From Aliidongia sp035943795 (GTDB lineage Bacteria; Pseudomonadota; Alphaproteobacteria; ATCC43930; CGMCC-115725), in contig NZ_DASZBY010000117.1 of assembly GCF_035943795.1 (NCBI RefSeq), forward strand, positions 1 through 64,000: DNA of 64,000 nucleotides, written 5' to 3'. This document shows, piece by piece, positions 50,655 to 59,090 of this stretch (position 1 is its first letter; each line of letters begins with the position of its first letter). The position numbers were made by a program, and so were the translations under genes. The notes below the pieces were generated by a model. That model made no database searches. It was not told the DNA's origin and saw nothing but the letters and a program-made list of their open reading frames with translations.

Positions 50655-51536
50655 ATGGCCAGACCTGTCGCCGTTGGAACGGTCGTCGCGATCGCCGTAG
50701 CCTCGGCACTCGGCGGTTGTTCCGGCGTGCTCGATCCGCAGGGGCCGATCGCGTCGGCGGAAAAGACCATCCTGTTCAACTCGCTTGGCATCATGCTGGC
50801 GATCGTGGTTCCGACCATCCTTGCGACCCTTGGCGTCGCCTGGTGGTTCCGCGCCGCGAATACCCGCGCGAAATACCTGCCCGACTGGGAATATTCCGGC
50901 CGGATCGAGATGGTGGTCTGGGCCATCCCGGCGATGACGGTGCTGCTGCTGGGCGGCATCGGGTGGGTCGGCTCGCACGACCTCGACCCGCCCAAGCCCA
51001 TCAGCACGACCTTGACCCCGGTCGAGGTCGAGGTGGTCTCGCTCGACTGGAAATGGCTGTTCATCTATCCCGACCTGGGCATCGCCAGCGTCAACCGGCT
51101 CGTCGTCCCGGCGGGCACGCCGATCCGTTTCGAACTGTCGTCCGACGGCGTCATGAACAGCTTCTTCGTGCCGCAACTAGGCAGCCAGATCTACACCATG
51201 GCCGGCATGACGACGCATCTGCAGCTTCAGGCGGACAAGCCCGGGACCTATCCGGGATTCTCGGCGCAATTCAGCGGCGACGGCTTCTCCGACATGCATT
51301 TCAACGTCGATGCCATGACACCGGACAAGTTCACCGCCTGGGTCAATGCCACGCGCGGCGCCGGCGCCACGCTCGATCCCGCGAGCTTCGCCGCACTGGC
51401 CAAGCCCAGCCAGGCAGTGCCGGTCTCGACCTACGGCAGCGTCGCCCAGGACATGTTCCAGGCGATCGTGCATCCGAACGTACCGCCCGTCGCCCCGGGG
51501 CAGGCGAGCCACGCCGCCATGCACATGGAGAAATAG
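50655..51536 (+). CDS. cyoA: Cytochrome o ubiquinol oxidase subunit II
   Basis: 293 residues, ATG 50655 with GGGGGA upstream. Lipoprotein signal with LGGC (about residue 22), two membrane helices (about 40-65 and 85-110), then the periplasmic cupredoxin-like domain (VEVVSLDWKWLFIYPDLGIASVNRLVVPAG). The CuA ligands of cytochrome c oxidases are absent, which marks a quinol oxidase. It ends one base before cyoB. The cyo operon gives a non-proton-limited route from the quinone pool to oxygen. Confidence 0.94.
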   Translation: MARPVAVGTVVAIAVASALGGCSGVLDPQGPIASAEKTILFNSLGIMLAIVVPTILATLGVAWWFRAANTRAKYLPDWEYSGRIEMVVWAIPAMTVLLLGGIGWVGSHDLDPPKPISTTLTPVEVEVVSLDWKWLFIYPDLGIASVNRLVVPAGTPIRFELSSDGVMNSFFVPQLGSQIYTMAGMTTHLQLQADKPGTYPGFSAQFSGDGFSDMHFNVDAMTPDKFTAWVNATRGAGATLDPASFAALAKPSQAVPVSTYGSVAQDMFQAIVHPNVPPVAPGQASHAAMHMEK

Positions 51537-51537
51537 G

Positions 51538-53520
51538 ATGCTGGGCAAGCTCACCTGGGATGCGCTGCCGTTCAACGAGCCGATCGACATGGCGGTGTCG
51601 GGCCTGATGATCGCGGCGGTCCTCGCCATCCTGCTGTGGCTGACCGCGAAGGGCCATTGGCCCTACCTGTGGCGGGAATGGCTGACCTCGGTCGATCACA
51701 AGCGTATCGGCGTGATGTATTGCGTGCTGGCGCTGGTCATGCTGCTGCGCGGCTTCGCCGACGCACTGATGATGCGCTCCCAGCAGGCGCTCGCCGCCGG
51801 CGGCGCTCAGGGCTACCTGCCGCCCGAGCATTACGACCAGATCTTCTCGGCCCACGGCACGATCATGATCTTCTTCATGGCCATGCCCTTCATGATCGGG
51901 CTGATGAACTTCGCCGTGCCGCTGCAGCTGGGCGTGCGCGACGTGGCGTTCCCGACCTTGAATTCGGTCAGCCTGTGGCTGACGGCATCGGGCGTGCTGC
52001 TGACCAACATCTCGCTGGTGGTGGGCGAGTTCGCGCGCACCGGCTGGTTGGCCTACCCACCGCTGAGCGAGCTCAGGTTCTCGCCCGGGGTCGGCGTCGA
52101 TTATTACCTCTGGTCGCTGCAGATCTCCGGCGTCGGCACCCTGCTGTCCGGTATCAACCTGGTCACGACCATCCTCAAGATGCGGGCGCCGGGCATGAGC
52201 TACATGCGCATGCCGGTGTTCTGCTGGACCTCGCTCGCGGCCAACCTGCTGATCGTCGCCGCCTTCCCGATCCTGACCGCGACCTTCGCGATGCTGCTGC
52301 TCGACCGCTATCTGGGCTTCCATTTCTTCACGATCGACGGGGGCGGCAACCCCATGATGTACATCAACCTGATCTGGGCCTGGGGCCATCCGGAAGTGTA
52401 CATCCTGATCCTGCCGGCGTTCGGCGTGTTCTCCGAAGTGATCGCGACCTTCTCGGGCAAGCCGCTGTTCGGCTATCGCTCGATGGTCGCCGCCACCATG
52501 GCGATCTGCGTCCTCTCCTTCGTCGTCTGGTTGCATCACTTCTTCACCATGGGCGCCGGCGCCGACGTCAACGGTTTCTTCGGCGTGATGACCATGATCA
52601 TCGCGGTGCCGACCGGCGTGAAGGTCTACAACTGGCTGTTCACCATGTATGGCGGCCGGGTGCGCTTCACCGCGCCGATCTACTGGTCGCTGGGCTTCAT
52701 GGTAACCTTCGTGCTGGGCGGCATGACCGGCGTGCTGCTGGCGGTGCCGCCGGCCGACTTCGTGCTGCACAACAGCCTGTTCCTGATCGCGCATTTCCAT
52801 AACGTGATCATCGGCGGCGTGCTGTTCGGCGCCATGGCGGGATATACCTACTGGTTCCCCAAGGCTTTCGGCTTCACGCTGCACGAGGGCTGGGGCAAGG
52901 CCAGCTTCTGGTGCTGGTTCATCGGGTTCTACCTGGCCTTCATGCCGCTCTACTGGCTGGGCCTGATGGGCATGACCCGCCGCATGCAGCATTACGACGA
53001 TGCCAGCTGGCAGCCGTTCCTGGTGGTCGCGGCTGGCGGCGCCCTCGTCATCCTGTGCGGCATCCTGTGTACCATCGTCCAGCTTGTGGTCTCGATCCGC
53101 GACCAGGCCGGCAGCCGCGACCGCACCGGCGATCCGTGGAACGGTCGGACGCTCGAATGGTCGACCGCCTCGCCGCCGCCCTCGTGGAATTTCGCCATGC
53201 TGCCGCAGGTCGAGGGCGAGGACGCCTATTGGCACATGAAGCGTCGGGCGCGCGAGGAACGGACCGAGCATGCCGAGGCGCTGGAATACGGGGCGATCGA
53301 GATGCCGGTCAACAGCTCGACCGGATTCATCACGGCCTTCTTCGCCGTCGTCACCGGCTTCGCGCTGATCTGGCACATCTGGTGGATGGTCTGGCTGGGC
53401 CTGTTCGGCGCCTTCGCCACCACGCTGGTGCTGGCGTGGCGCGACCATGACGAGATGGAGATCCCGGCCGACGAGGTCGCCCGCATGGACCGGGCGCACC
53501 GTGCGGAGCTCGCCCGATGA
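51538..53520 (+). CDS. cyoB: Cytochrome o ubiquinol oxidase subunit I
   Basis: 660 residues, ATG 51538, one base after the cyoA stop. Heme-copper oxidase catalytic subunit with about 15 membrane helices. Ligand motifs: FSAHGTIMIFFMAMPFM (low-spin heme His), WGHPEVYILILPAFGVFSEV (CuB His and the cross-linked Tyr), LHHFFTMG (CuB His pair) and IAHFHNVIIGG (heme o3 and low-spin His). Length near E. coli CyoB (663). Overlaps cyoC by 4 bases. Confidence 0.97.
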   Translation: MLGKLTWDALPFNEPIDMAVSGLMIAAVLAILLWLTAKGHWPYLWREWLTSVDHKRIGVMYCVLALVMLLRGFADALMMRSQQALAAGGAQGYLPPEHYDQIFSAHGTIMIFFMAMPFMIGLMNFAVPLQLGVRDVAFPTLNSVSLWLTASGVLLTNISLVVGEFARTGWLAYPPLSELRFSPGVGVDYYLWSLQISGVGTLLSGINLVTTILKMRAPGMSYMRMPVFCWTSLAANLLIVAAFPILTATFAMLLLDRYLGFHFFTIDGGGNPMMYINLIWAWGHPEVYILILPAFGVFSEVIATFSGKPLFGYRSMVAATMAICVLSFVVWLHHFFTMGAGADVNGFFGVMTMIIAVPTGVKVYNWLFTMYGGRVRFTAPIYWSLGFMVTFVLGGMTGVLLAVPPADFVLHNSLFLIAHFHNVIIGGVLFGAMAGYTYWFPKAFGFTLHEGWGKASFWCWFIGFYLAFMPLYWLGLMGMTRRMQHYDDASWQPFLVVAAGGALVILCGILCTIVQLVVSIRDQAGSRDRTGDPWNGRTLEWSTASPPPSWNFAMLPQVEGEDAYWHMKRRAREERTEHAEALEYGAIEMPVNSSTGFITAFFAVVTGFALIWHIWWMVWLGLFGAFATTLVLAWRDHDEMEIPADEVARMDRAHRAELAR

Positions 53521-54146
53521 GCGGCGCCGTCGCGGCCGCGCACGGCGACCATGGCGTGCCGCGCAGCGCCAGCGAGGATGGTCCTGCCCCCAAGCGCATC
53601 ATCGTCGCCTACGGGTTCTGGATCTTCCTGCTCAGCGACATCGTGATGTTCTCGGCCATCTTCGCGACCTACGCGGTGCTCGCCCAGGCGACGAATGGCG
53701 GGCCGACGGGGCGCCAGCTGTTCGACTATACCAATGTCGCGATCGAGACCGGCTGCCTGCTCGCCTCGAGCTTTACCTGCGGAATGATGTCGCTCGCGAT
53801 CAACGAGGAAAGCCGGCTTTGGACCTATGTCGGTGCGGCAGTGACTTTCGGGCTCGGCGCCGTCTTCCTGATGCTCGAACTGCGCGAGTTCGCGGACATG
53901 ATCGCCGAGGGCGCCACGCCCCAGCGCAGCGCTTTCCTGTCGGCATTCTTCACCCTGGTCGGCTGCCACGGGCTGCATGTCGCGATCGGCCTCTTGTGGC
54001 TGGTGGTGATGATGGTGCAGGTCTGGGCCAAGGGATTCCGGGCCTCGGTCCAGCGCCGCCTGCTGTGCTTCAGTCTGTTCTGGCACGCGCTCGACATCAT
54101 CTGGGTAGCGCTGTTTTCGATCGTCTATCTGATGGGAGGCCGCTGA
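53517..54146 (+). CDS. cyoC: Cytochrome o ubiquinol oxidase subunit III
   Basis: 209 residues. Five-helix subunit III: FWIFLLSDIVMFSAIFATYAVLAQ, ALVQ-type GCLLASSFTCGMMSLAINEES, LVGCHGLHVAIGLLWLVVMMVQVW, then FWHALDIIWVALFSIVYLMG at the end. Stabilises the complex. Its stop shares one base with the cyoD start (TGATG). Confidence 0.95.
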   Translation: MSGAVAAAHGDHGVPRSASEDGPAPKRIIVAYGFWIFLLSDIVMFSAIFATYAVLAQATNGGPTGRQLFDYTNVAIETGCLLASSFTCGMMSLAINEESRLWTYVGAAVTFGLGAVFLMLELREFADMIAEGATPQRSAFLSAFFTLVGCHGLHVAIGLLWLVVMMVQVWAKGFRASVQRRLLCFSLFWHALDIIWVALFSIVYLMGGR

Positions 54147-54541
54147 TGGACGCGAACCGGCACGATCGCGCGCCCGGCGACGACACGACGCCAGGCGACC
54201 GGCGCGAGGAAACGCTCTCGGGCCTGCGCGTCTATCTCGTCGGCCTCGCACTCGCGGTGCTGTTCACCGCGACCTCGTTCTGGGCCGCCGGCACCAATCT
54301 GCTCTGGGCGCCCGGCATCCCGATCGGCCTCGCCGTCCTGGCCGTGGCCCAGATGGGCATCCACCTGGTGTTCTTCCTGCACATCACGACCGGTCCGGAC
54401 AATACCAACAACGTGCTGGCGCTGGCCTTCGGCGTCCTGATCGTGGCGCTGGTCGTCGCCGGCTCGCTGTGGATCATGGCCAATCTCAACGCGAACATGA
54501 TGCCGTCGCCGGAACTGATGAACATGCAGATCCAGCACTGA
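54146..54541 (+). CDS. cyoD: Cytochrome o ubiquinol oxidase subunit IV
   Basis: 131 residues, ATG 54146. A polar N-terminus of about 30 residues, then three helices (LRVYLVGLALAVLFTATSFW, IPIGLAVLAVAQMGIHLVFFLHI, NVLALAFGVLIVALVVAGSLWIM). The MGIHLVFFLHI motif is typical of CyoD. Last gene of cyoABCD; no cyoE (heme o synthase) follows in the window. Confidence 0.94.
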   Translation: MDANRHDRAPGDDTTPGDRREETLSGLRVYLVGLALAVLFTATSFWAAGTNLLWAPGIPIGLAVLAVAQMGIHLVFFLHITTGPDNTNNVLALAFGVLIVALVVAGSLWIMANLNANMMPSPELMNMQIQH

Positions 54542-54681
54542 TCGCTCTCGGTATCAGGGTAGCGAAAACCTTGCATGCGCCGGCGATGATCGCTTAGATG
54601 GGAGAGGCCGACAAGAACATGAAATAGCCAATCGCGGCGAGCCGGACTCGGGATGGCGCGCTCTTCCGGGAGATGCGCATC

Positions 54682-55113
54682 ATGGCCTACACCGTCGCTC
54701 AGCTGCTGCAGATGCCCCAGTCCGATCTGGACGGCTTGTTCACCGCCGGCGCGACCGGCCCGATCCCCGACGGCGAGGGCAAGGGAACGGCGATCATCGC
54801 GCCGGGAACCGTCTTCACCAGCGACATCGCCACGCTGGTCAATTTCTTCGCCTGGCAGGGCAAGGTGTTCGACGCCAAGGCCGGCCTGCTGCGCAACCGC
54901 ATCCTGCCGATCGGCCTGAACGCGATCGTCGCCCGGGTCTATAGCGCACCGAGCTGGCTCGATGGCAAGGATTGCGTCGTGCTCGATTATTCCGAGACTT
55001 CCACGGTCGCGCATTGGATCCGCGATGAGATCCGCCTGATCCAGCCGGGCCTGTATCTGGGCAAGGTCTATTGGGACAAGGCCCGGCTGATCGATTTCAC
55101 GCTCGAGTTCTGA
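54682..55113 (+). CDS. Protein of unknown function in the peroxidase cluster
   Basis: 143 residues from ATG 54682, favoured over ATG 54673 because GGGAG (54668-54672) is nine bases away. A soluble-looking protein with GTAIIAPGTVFTSDIATLVNFFAWQGKVFDAKAGLLRNRILPIGLNAIVARVY, SWLDGKDCVVLDYSETSTVAHWIRDEIRLIQPGLYLGKVYW. No named domain is recognised. It is 31 bases before the next gene on the same strand, so it belongs to the same transcript as the DyP peroxidase. Confidence 0.8.
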   Translation: MAYTVAQLLQMPQSDLDGLFTAGATGPIPDGEGKGTAIIAPGTVFTSDIATLVNFFAWQGKVFDAKAGLLRNRILPIGLNAIVARVYSAPSWLDGKDCVVLDYSETSTVAHWIRDEIRLIQPGLYLGKVYWDKARLIDFTLEF

Positions 55114-55144
55114 CCGCGGGCGCCGTCGCCAGGACTTCGATCCC

Positions 55145-56434
55145 GTGACCCCGCAATCGACCTTCATGGTGGTGGCGCCGATCCTGCCGGAGCGGGAAGG
55201 CGCCCTGCGCCTGCTGTTGAACGGCATGAACCGGCTGCCGGGCACCGCCGACCCGGAAAACGCGCTGCTGCCGTTCGGCCGGTTCGACCGCCTGCATTAT
55301 GCCCGGTTCGTCATCCTGCGCGACGGCACGCTGGGCGATCTGGCCGCCGTTGGCATCGCCTTCCCCGATGCGCCGGTCTATCTGGCGTTCCTCGGCGATT
55401 GCGACGGCCCGGCCGAAAGCCTGCTCGACGCTTTCGCGGCCGAGGCCGGACCGGGTCTGCGCCGGATCTTCGATCATTGCGAGGGTTTCGACGAGACAAT
55501 CGATCTCGGCGGCTGGCTGCGCGCGGCGAACGTGACGCCGGCCGTCCGATATGTGAATTGGGTCGGCCGCACCGCGGTGCAGATCCGGCATGACGCGGCG
55601 CTCCATGCCGTGCTGCGCGCCTACCTGGTCCAGCATGCCGCCGTGCTCGCCGGCGAGCCGCCACGCGCGATTAGCGATCGCCTGCGCGCCCATAGCCGCG
55701 CGGCGGGGCCGGCACCGTACCGGGAACAGCCGACGCCGCCCGGCTGGCGGGTGGGCGAGGTCCTCGACGCCATCGGCGGGGCACTGCTCCTGTTGCTGCT
55801 GGCGCCCCCGCTGCTGCTGGTCGCCCCGATCTTCCTGGTCCTGCTGCGCTGGCACGAGCGGGCGGACCCGGCAATCACGCCACGGCCAGATCCGGTGCAT
55901 GTCGCGGACCTGAGCCGGATCGAGGATCATGACGTCGGCAACCAGTTCAGCGCGTTCGGCACCGTGAAGCCGGGCCGGTTCCGGCGCACCACCTTGATCG
56001 CCCTGCTGTGGCTGGTGAATTACACGACGCGGCACATCTATACGCGCGGCAGCCTGGGCCGGGTCGGCACCATCCATTTCGCGCGCTGGGTCTTCCTCGA
56101 CGACAAGCGGCGGCTGTTCTTTGCCAGCAACTACGACGGCAGCCTGGACAGCTACATGGACGATTTCATCAATAAGGTGGCATTCGGCTTGAACCTGGTG
56201 TTCAGCAACGGCATCGGCTATCCGCGCACCCGGTTCCTGGTGCTGGGCGGTGCCAAGGACGAGCAGGCCTTCAAATACTACATCCGTCGGCACCAGCTGC
56301 CGACCGAGGTCTGGTACAAGGCCTATCCGGGGCTGACCGCCTATGACCTGGCGCGCAACGCGTCGATCAGCGCGGGGCTGGACCGCGACGACATGACCGA
56401 TCGGGAGATCCGGCAATGGCTGGCGACGATCTAG
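55145..56434 (+). CDS. Membrane-anchored protein of unknown function with repeated ferredoxin-like domain
   Basis: 429 residues from GTG 55145. A hydrophobic stretch at about 215-240 (GGALLLLLLAPPLLLVAPIFLVLL) separates two similar halves: residues about 45-120 (LHYARFVILRDGTLGDL... DCDGPAESLLDAFAAEAGPGLRRIFDHCEGF) and about 315-385 (IHFARWVFLDDKRRLFFASNYDGSLDSYMDDFINKVAFGLNLVFSNGIGY). Both have (L/I)H(Y/F)AR(F/W)V(I/F)L.D followed by S..(D).F and GL..(I/V)F...G, so the protein arose by internal duplication. It precedes DyP with a 19-base overlap and probably tethers the peroxidase or its substrate at the membrane. Function unknown. Confidence 0.8.
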   Translation: MTPQSTFMVVAPILPEREGALRLLLNGMNRLPGTADPENALLPFGRFDRLHYARFVILRDGTLGDLAAVGIAFPDAPVYLAFLGDCDGPAESLLDAFAAEAGPGLRRIFDHCEGFDETIDLGGWLRAANVTPAVRYVNWVGRTAVQIRHDAALHAVLRAYLVQHAAVLAGEPPRAISDRLRAHSRAAGPAPYREQPTPPGWRVGEVLDAIGGALLLLLLAPPLLLVAPIFLVLLRWHERADPAITPRPDPVHVADLSRIEDHDVGNQFSAFGTVKPGRFRRTTLIALLWLVNYTTRHIYTRGSLGRVGTIHFARWVFLDDKRRLFFASNYDGSLDSYMDDFINKVAFGLNLVFSNGIGYPRTRFLVLGGAKDEQAFKYYIRRHQLPTEVWYKAYPGLTAYDLARNASISAGLDRDDMTDREIRQWLATI

Positions 56435-57912
56435 CGGCGGCCGCGATCGACCTGGACGATGTCCAGGGTCTGCTGCGCTCCGGCTACGGCAGCCTGAAGG
56501 ACGCGGTGTTTCTGATGCTGCGCATCGCCGATCCGGCGGCTGCGCGGGTCTGGCTCGCCACGGCGCCGGTGACCAGCGCGGGCCTCCTGCGCGTGCGCAT
56601 CGATCGCGCGCTCAACATCGCGGTGACCGCACCGGGGCTGCGCGCGCTCGGGATCGAAGAGGCTATCCTGGCTGGCTTCTCGGCGGAATTCCTCGCGGGC
56701 ATGGCCGGCGACGAGGCCCGGTCGCGCCGGCTGGGCGATATCGGGCCGAGCGCGCCCGAGTTCTGGGCCTGGGGTGTCGCCGATCGCACGCCCGATCTGT
56801 TGGTCGCCCTCTATGCCGAAGCCGGCGGGCTGGCCGCCTGGCGCGGGGCGGTCCTGACGCCAGGATTCACCGCCGGCTTCACGATCCTGCGGGAACTCGC
56901 GACCGCGGACATGCAGGATCACGAGCCGTTCGGCTTCCTCGACGGCGTCAGCCAGCCGGCGATCGATTGGACCCGGGAGCGCACGCCCGGCACCGACGCC
57001 GATCTGGACTACGGCAACCTGATCGCGCCCGGCGAATTCCTGCTGGGCTACGCGAACGAGTACGGCCATTATACCGACCGCCCGCTGCTTGAGCCGGCCA
57101 GGGATCCGGCGGGCGTGCTGCCGCCCGCCGCCGATGATCCGGACCGCCGCGACCTGGGGCGCAATGGGTCCTATCTGGTGTTCCGGCAGCTCGACCAGGA
57201 TGTGCGCGGCTTCTGGCGCTTCGCCGCCAGCCAGTCGCCGGAAGATGACGGCGTGGTGTTCGCCGAGGCGATGGTCGGCCGCCGCCGGTCGGGCGAACCG
57301 CTGCTGCCGCTCGAGGAAGGGCCGATCCGCGGCGTCGGCCACGGCGACGCCGACGGCCGGAACAATCTCTTCACCTATGCCTGCGACCCGGACGGCAGCC
57401 GTTGCCCGCTAGGCGCCCATGTCCGCCGCGCCAACCCGCGCAACGGCGACATGCCCGGCGGCCGGCAGACCATCTTCGACCAGGCGATCAGGCTCGCGGG
57501 CTTCGGCGGCGGCGGGCCGCGTGCCGACGCGGTCGCCTCCAGCCGTTTTCACCGCATCCTGCGTCGCGGCCGCGAATATGGGCAGTTCCTGGCTGCGTCC
57601 CAGGCGATCGCGGACGATGCCGCCGATCCGGCGAGCGGGCTCAATTTCCTGGCGCTGAATGCCAATATTTCCCGCCAGTTCGAGTTCATCCAAAACGCCT
57701 GGCTCGCCAGCGCCAAGTTCGATGGGTTGAGCGGTGAGAGCGACCCGCTGCTCGGCAACCGCCTGCCGTTTCCGGCAGAACAGGCGACCGACGGCTTCAC
57801 CGTACCGAGGCCAGGGGGGCGCGTCGCCGGGGTCCCGCCGTTCGTGCAGATGCGCGGCGGGGCGTATTTCTTCCTGCCCGGGCTCCGGGCGCTGCGCTTC
57901 CTCGCCGGTTAG
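56416..57912 (+). CDS. DyP-type peroxidase
   Basis: 498 residues, ATG 56416. Heme peroxidase of the dye-decolorising family: the distal GxxDG motif in EPFGFLDGVSQP has Asp176, and the proximal heme His335 is in CPLGAHVRRANPR. Other family blocks are SYLVFRQLDQDVRGFWRF, MVGRRRSGEPLLPL, LFTYACDPDGSRCPLGAHVRR and ISRQFEFIQNAW. No Tat or Sec signal is visible, so it is cytosolic or works with the membrane protein upstream. Uses H2O2 to oxidise aromatic or other substrates. It converges with the catalase-like gene by a 4-base overlap. Confidence 0.92.
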   Translation: MAGDDLAAAAIDLDDVQGLLRSGYGSLKDAVFLMLRIADPAAARVWLATAPVTSAGLLRVRIDRALNIAVTAPGLRALGIEEAILAGFSAEFLAGMAGDEARSRRLGDIGPSAPEFWAWGVADRTPDLLVALYAEAGGLAAWRGAVLTPGFTAGFTILRELATADMQDHEPFGFLDGVSQPAIDWTRERTPGTDADLDYGNLIAPGEFLLGYANEYGHYTDRPLLEPARDPAGVLPPAADDPDRRDLGRNGSYLVFRQLDQDVRGFWRFAASQSPEDDGVVFAEAMVGRRRSGEPLLPLEEGPIRGVGHGDADGRNNLFTYACDPDGSRCPLGAHVRRANPRNGDMPGGRQTIFDQAIRLAGFGGGGPRADAVASSRFHRILRRGREYGQFLAASQAIADDAADPASGLNFLALNANISRQFEFIQNAWLASAKFDGLSGESDPLLGNRLPFPAEQATDGFTVPRPGGRVAGVPPFVQMRGGAYFFLPGLRALRFLAG

Positions 57913-59090
57913 TCGAAAGTCTCGTCGCCGGTCGGTTCGACGTGTGGTGTGCCGTTCATGACCTGGCGCAACCGCGACAATTCCTCGTATATCGCGCGCC
58001 GCGCCCGGTTCTGGTTGCCGAGCGGGCGATGCTCGGGCAGGCAGTGCCAGGGATTGATCGAAAAGCGGCTGGCGAAAGCGAGTTGCGCCGGCGTGTCGAA
58101 TACCTGCCGCGGCAGCAGCAAGGTCGCGGCCGTGATCGGGCGCGACAGATGTTCGGGCCAGCGGACCGAGGCATTCTCGATTGGCATTCGACGCGGGTCG
58201 GTTTGCAGTTGGATGCGAAAATCGAATGCGACCTCCCGTTTCGCCAGGGTCGCCGCCATCGCCTGGCGCAGGTAATCGTCCGGTGGTCGGCCGGGCAGGT
58301 CGGGCACGCGGCTGCGCCCCCAATGCTGCGGCCGCAGCCCGTAGCGCATGGCTTGGCCGTGGCCCAGCAGATAGGGCACGCAGCTCCAATATTCCGTTTC
58401 CAGCGGGCTGGTCTGGGTCCGCGCCCACAGCCCCTGCATGATGCCGTCCAACAGATGGAAATCGCGAGGATCGATGAAATAGAACAGCGGCAGGCCGCGC
58501 CCGATCGCGGCCTGCAGCTTGCGGTTCTCGTGCACGTCCGGCGTCGTGAAAGTGGGCGTGCTGATGCCGGTGAAATCCTGGGTGAAGCGCTCGTCGGCCA
58601 GCAGCTTGGGTCCCGGCACGCCCATCACCTTGAGGCCGATGCTGAGCACGCCGATATCGTCGATGTCGGGCGGGCTGGCAGGACCGGGGCCGGCGAAGCG
58701 GACCCAGGCGGGATATTCCCCGGGCATCGCGAACAGCCCGTGCCTCAAGGCCGGCGGCAGGTCCGCCCGGACAATGAAGCGGCCGCGCACCATGCCATGG
58801 GTCTTGGTATTGCCGGCGCGCTGATAGCCGCCGGGCGCGTATTGCGCCCGCATGTAGTGCGACATGCTATCGGTGATCGCGCGCAGGCACGCGGCCTCGT
58901 CGGGCAGCATCGTCTCGCGCGCCGGCTCCAGCGGCTCCGGGCCGCCCCGGGCGACGATGATCGCCTGGGTAATGGCGGCGAGCGGTTCCCGGAACAGCGC
59001 ATCGAAGGCGGGCCGGAAGAACGGATCGATCCGGCGTTCGAGATGCAGCAGGCACAGCAGTGCCGCGTGCACGCGATGCTGCCAGCTCAC
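57909..59090 (-). CDS. Catalase-family heme protein (y4iL-like)
   Basis: 393 residues from GTG 59090, whose GTGA overlaps the stop of the GMC gene. Fits the reduced catalase-like proteins (y4iL group): RAQYAPGGYQRAGNTKTHGMVRGRFIV, LRHGLFAMPGEYPAWVRFAGPG, VGVLSIGLKVMGVPGPKLL-type stretch, DFTGISTPTFTTPDVHENRKLQAAIGRGLPLFYFIDPRDFHLLDG, and a C-terminal SRPITAATLLLPRQVFDTPAQLAFASRFSINPWHCLPEHRPLGNQNRARRAIY. It lacks much of the full-length catalase, so peroxidase, lyase or other heme chemistry is as likely as H2O2 breakdown. Coupled translationally to the GMC oxidoreductase. Confidence 0.85.
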   Translation of the reverse strand: MSWQHRVHAALLCLLHLERRIDPFFRPAFDALFREPLAAITQAIIVARGGPEPLEPARETMLPDEAACLRAITDSMSHYMRAQYAPGGYQRAGNTKTHGMVRGRFIVRADLPPALRHGLFAMPGEYPAWVRFAGPGPASPPDIDDIGVLSIGLKVMGVPGPKLLADERFTQDFTGISTPTFTTPDVHENRKLQAAIGRGLPLFYFIDPRDFHLLDGIMQGLWARTQTSPLETEYWSCVPYLLGHGQAMRYGLRPQHWGRSRVPDLPGRPPDDYLRQAMAATLAKREVAFDFRIQLQTDPRRMPIENASVRWPEHLSRPITAATLLLPRQVFDTPAQLAFASRFSINPWHCLPEHRPLGNQNRARRAIYEELSRLRQVMNGTPHVEPTGDETFD

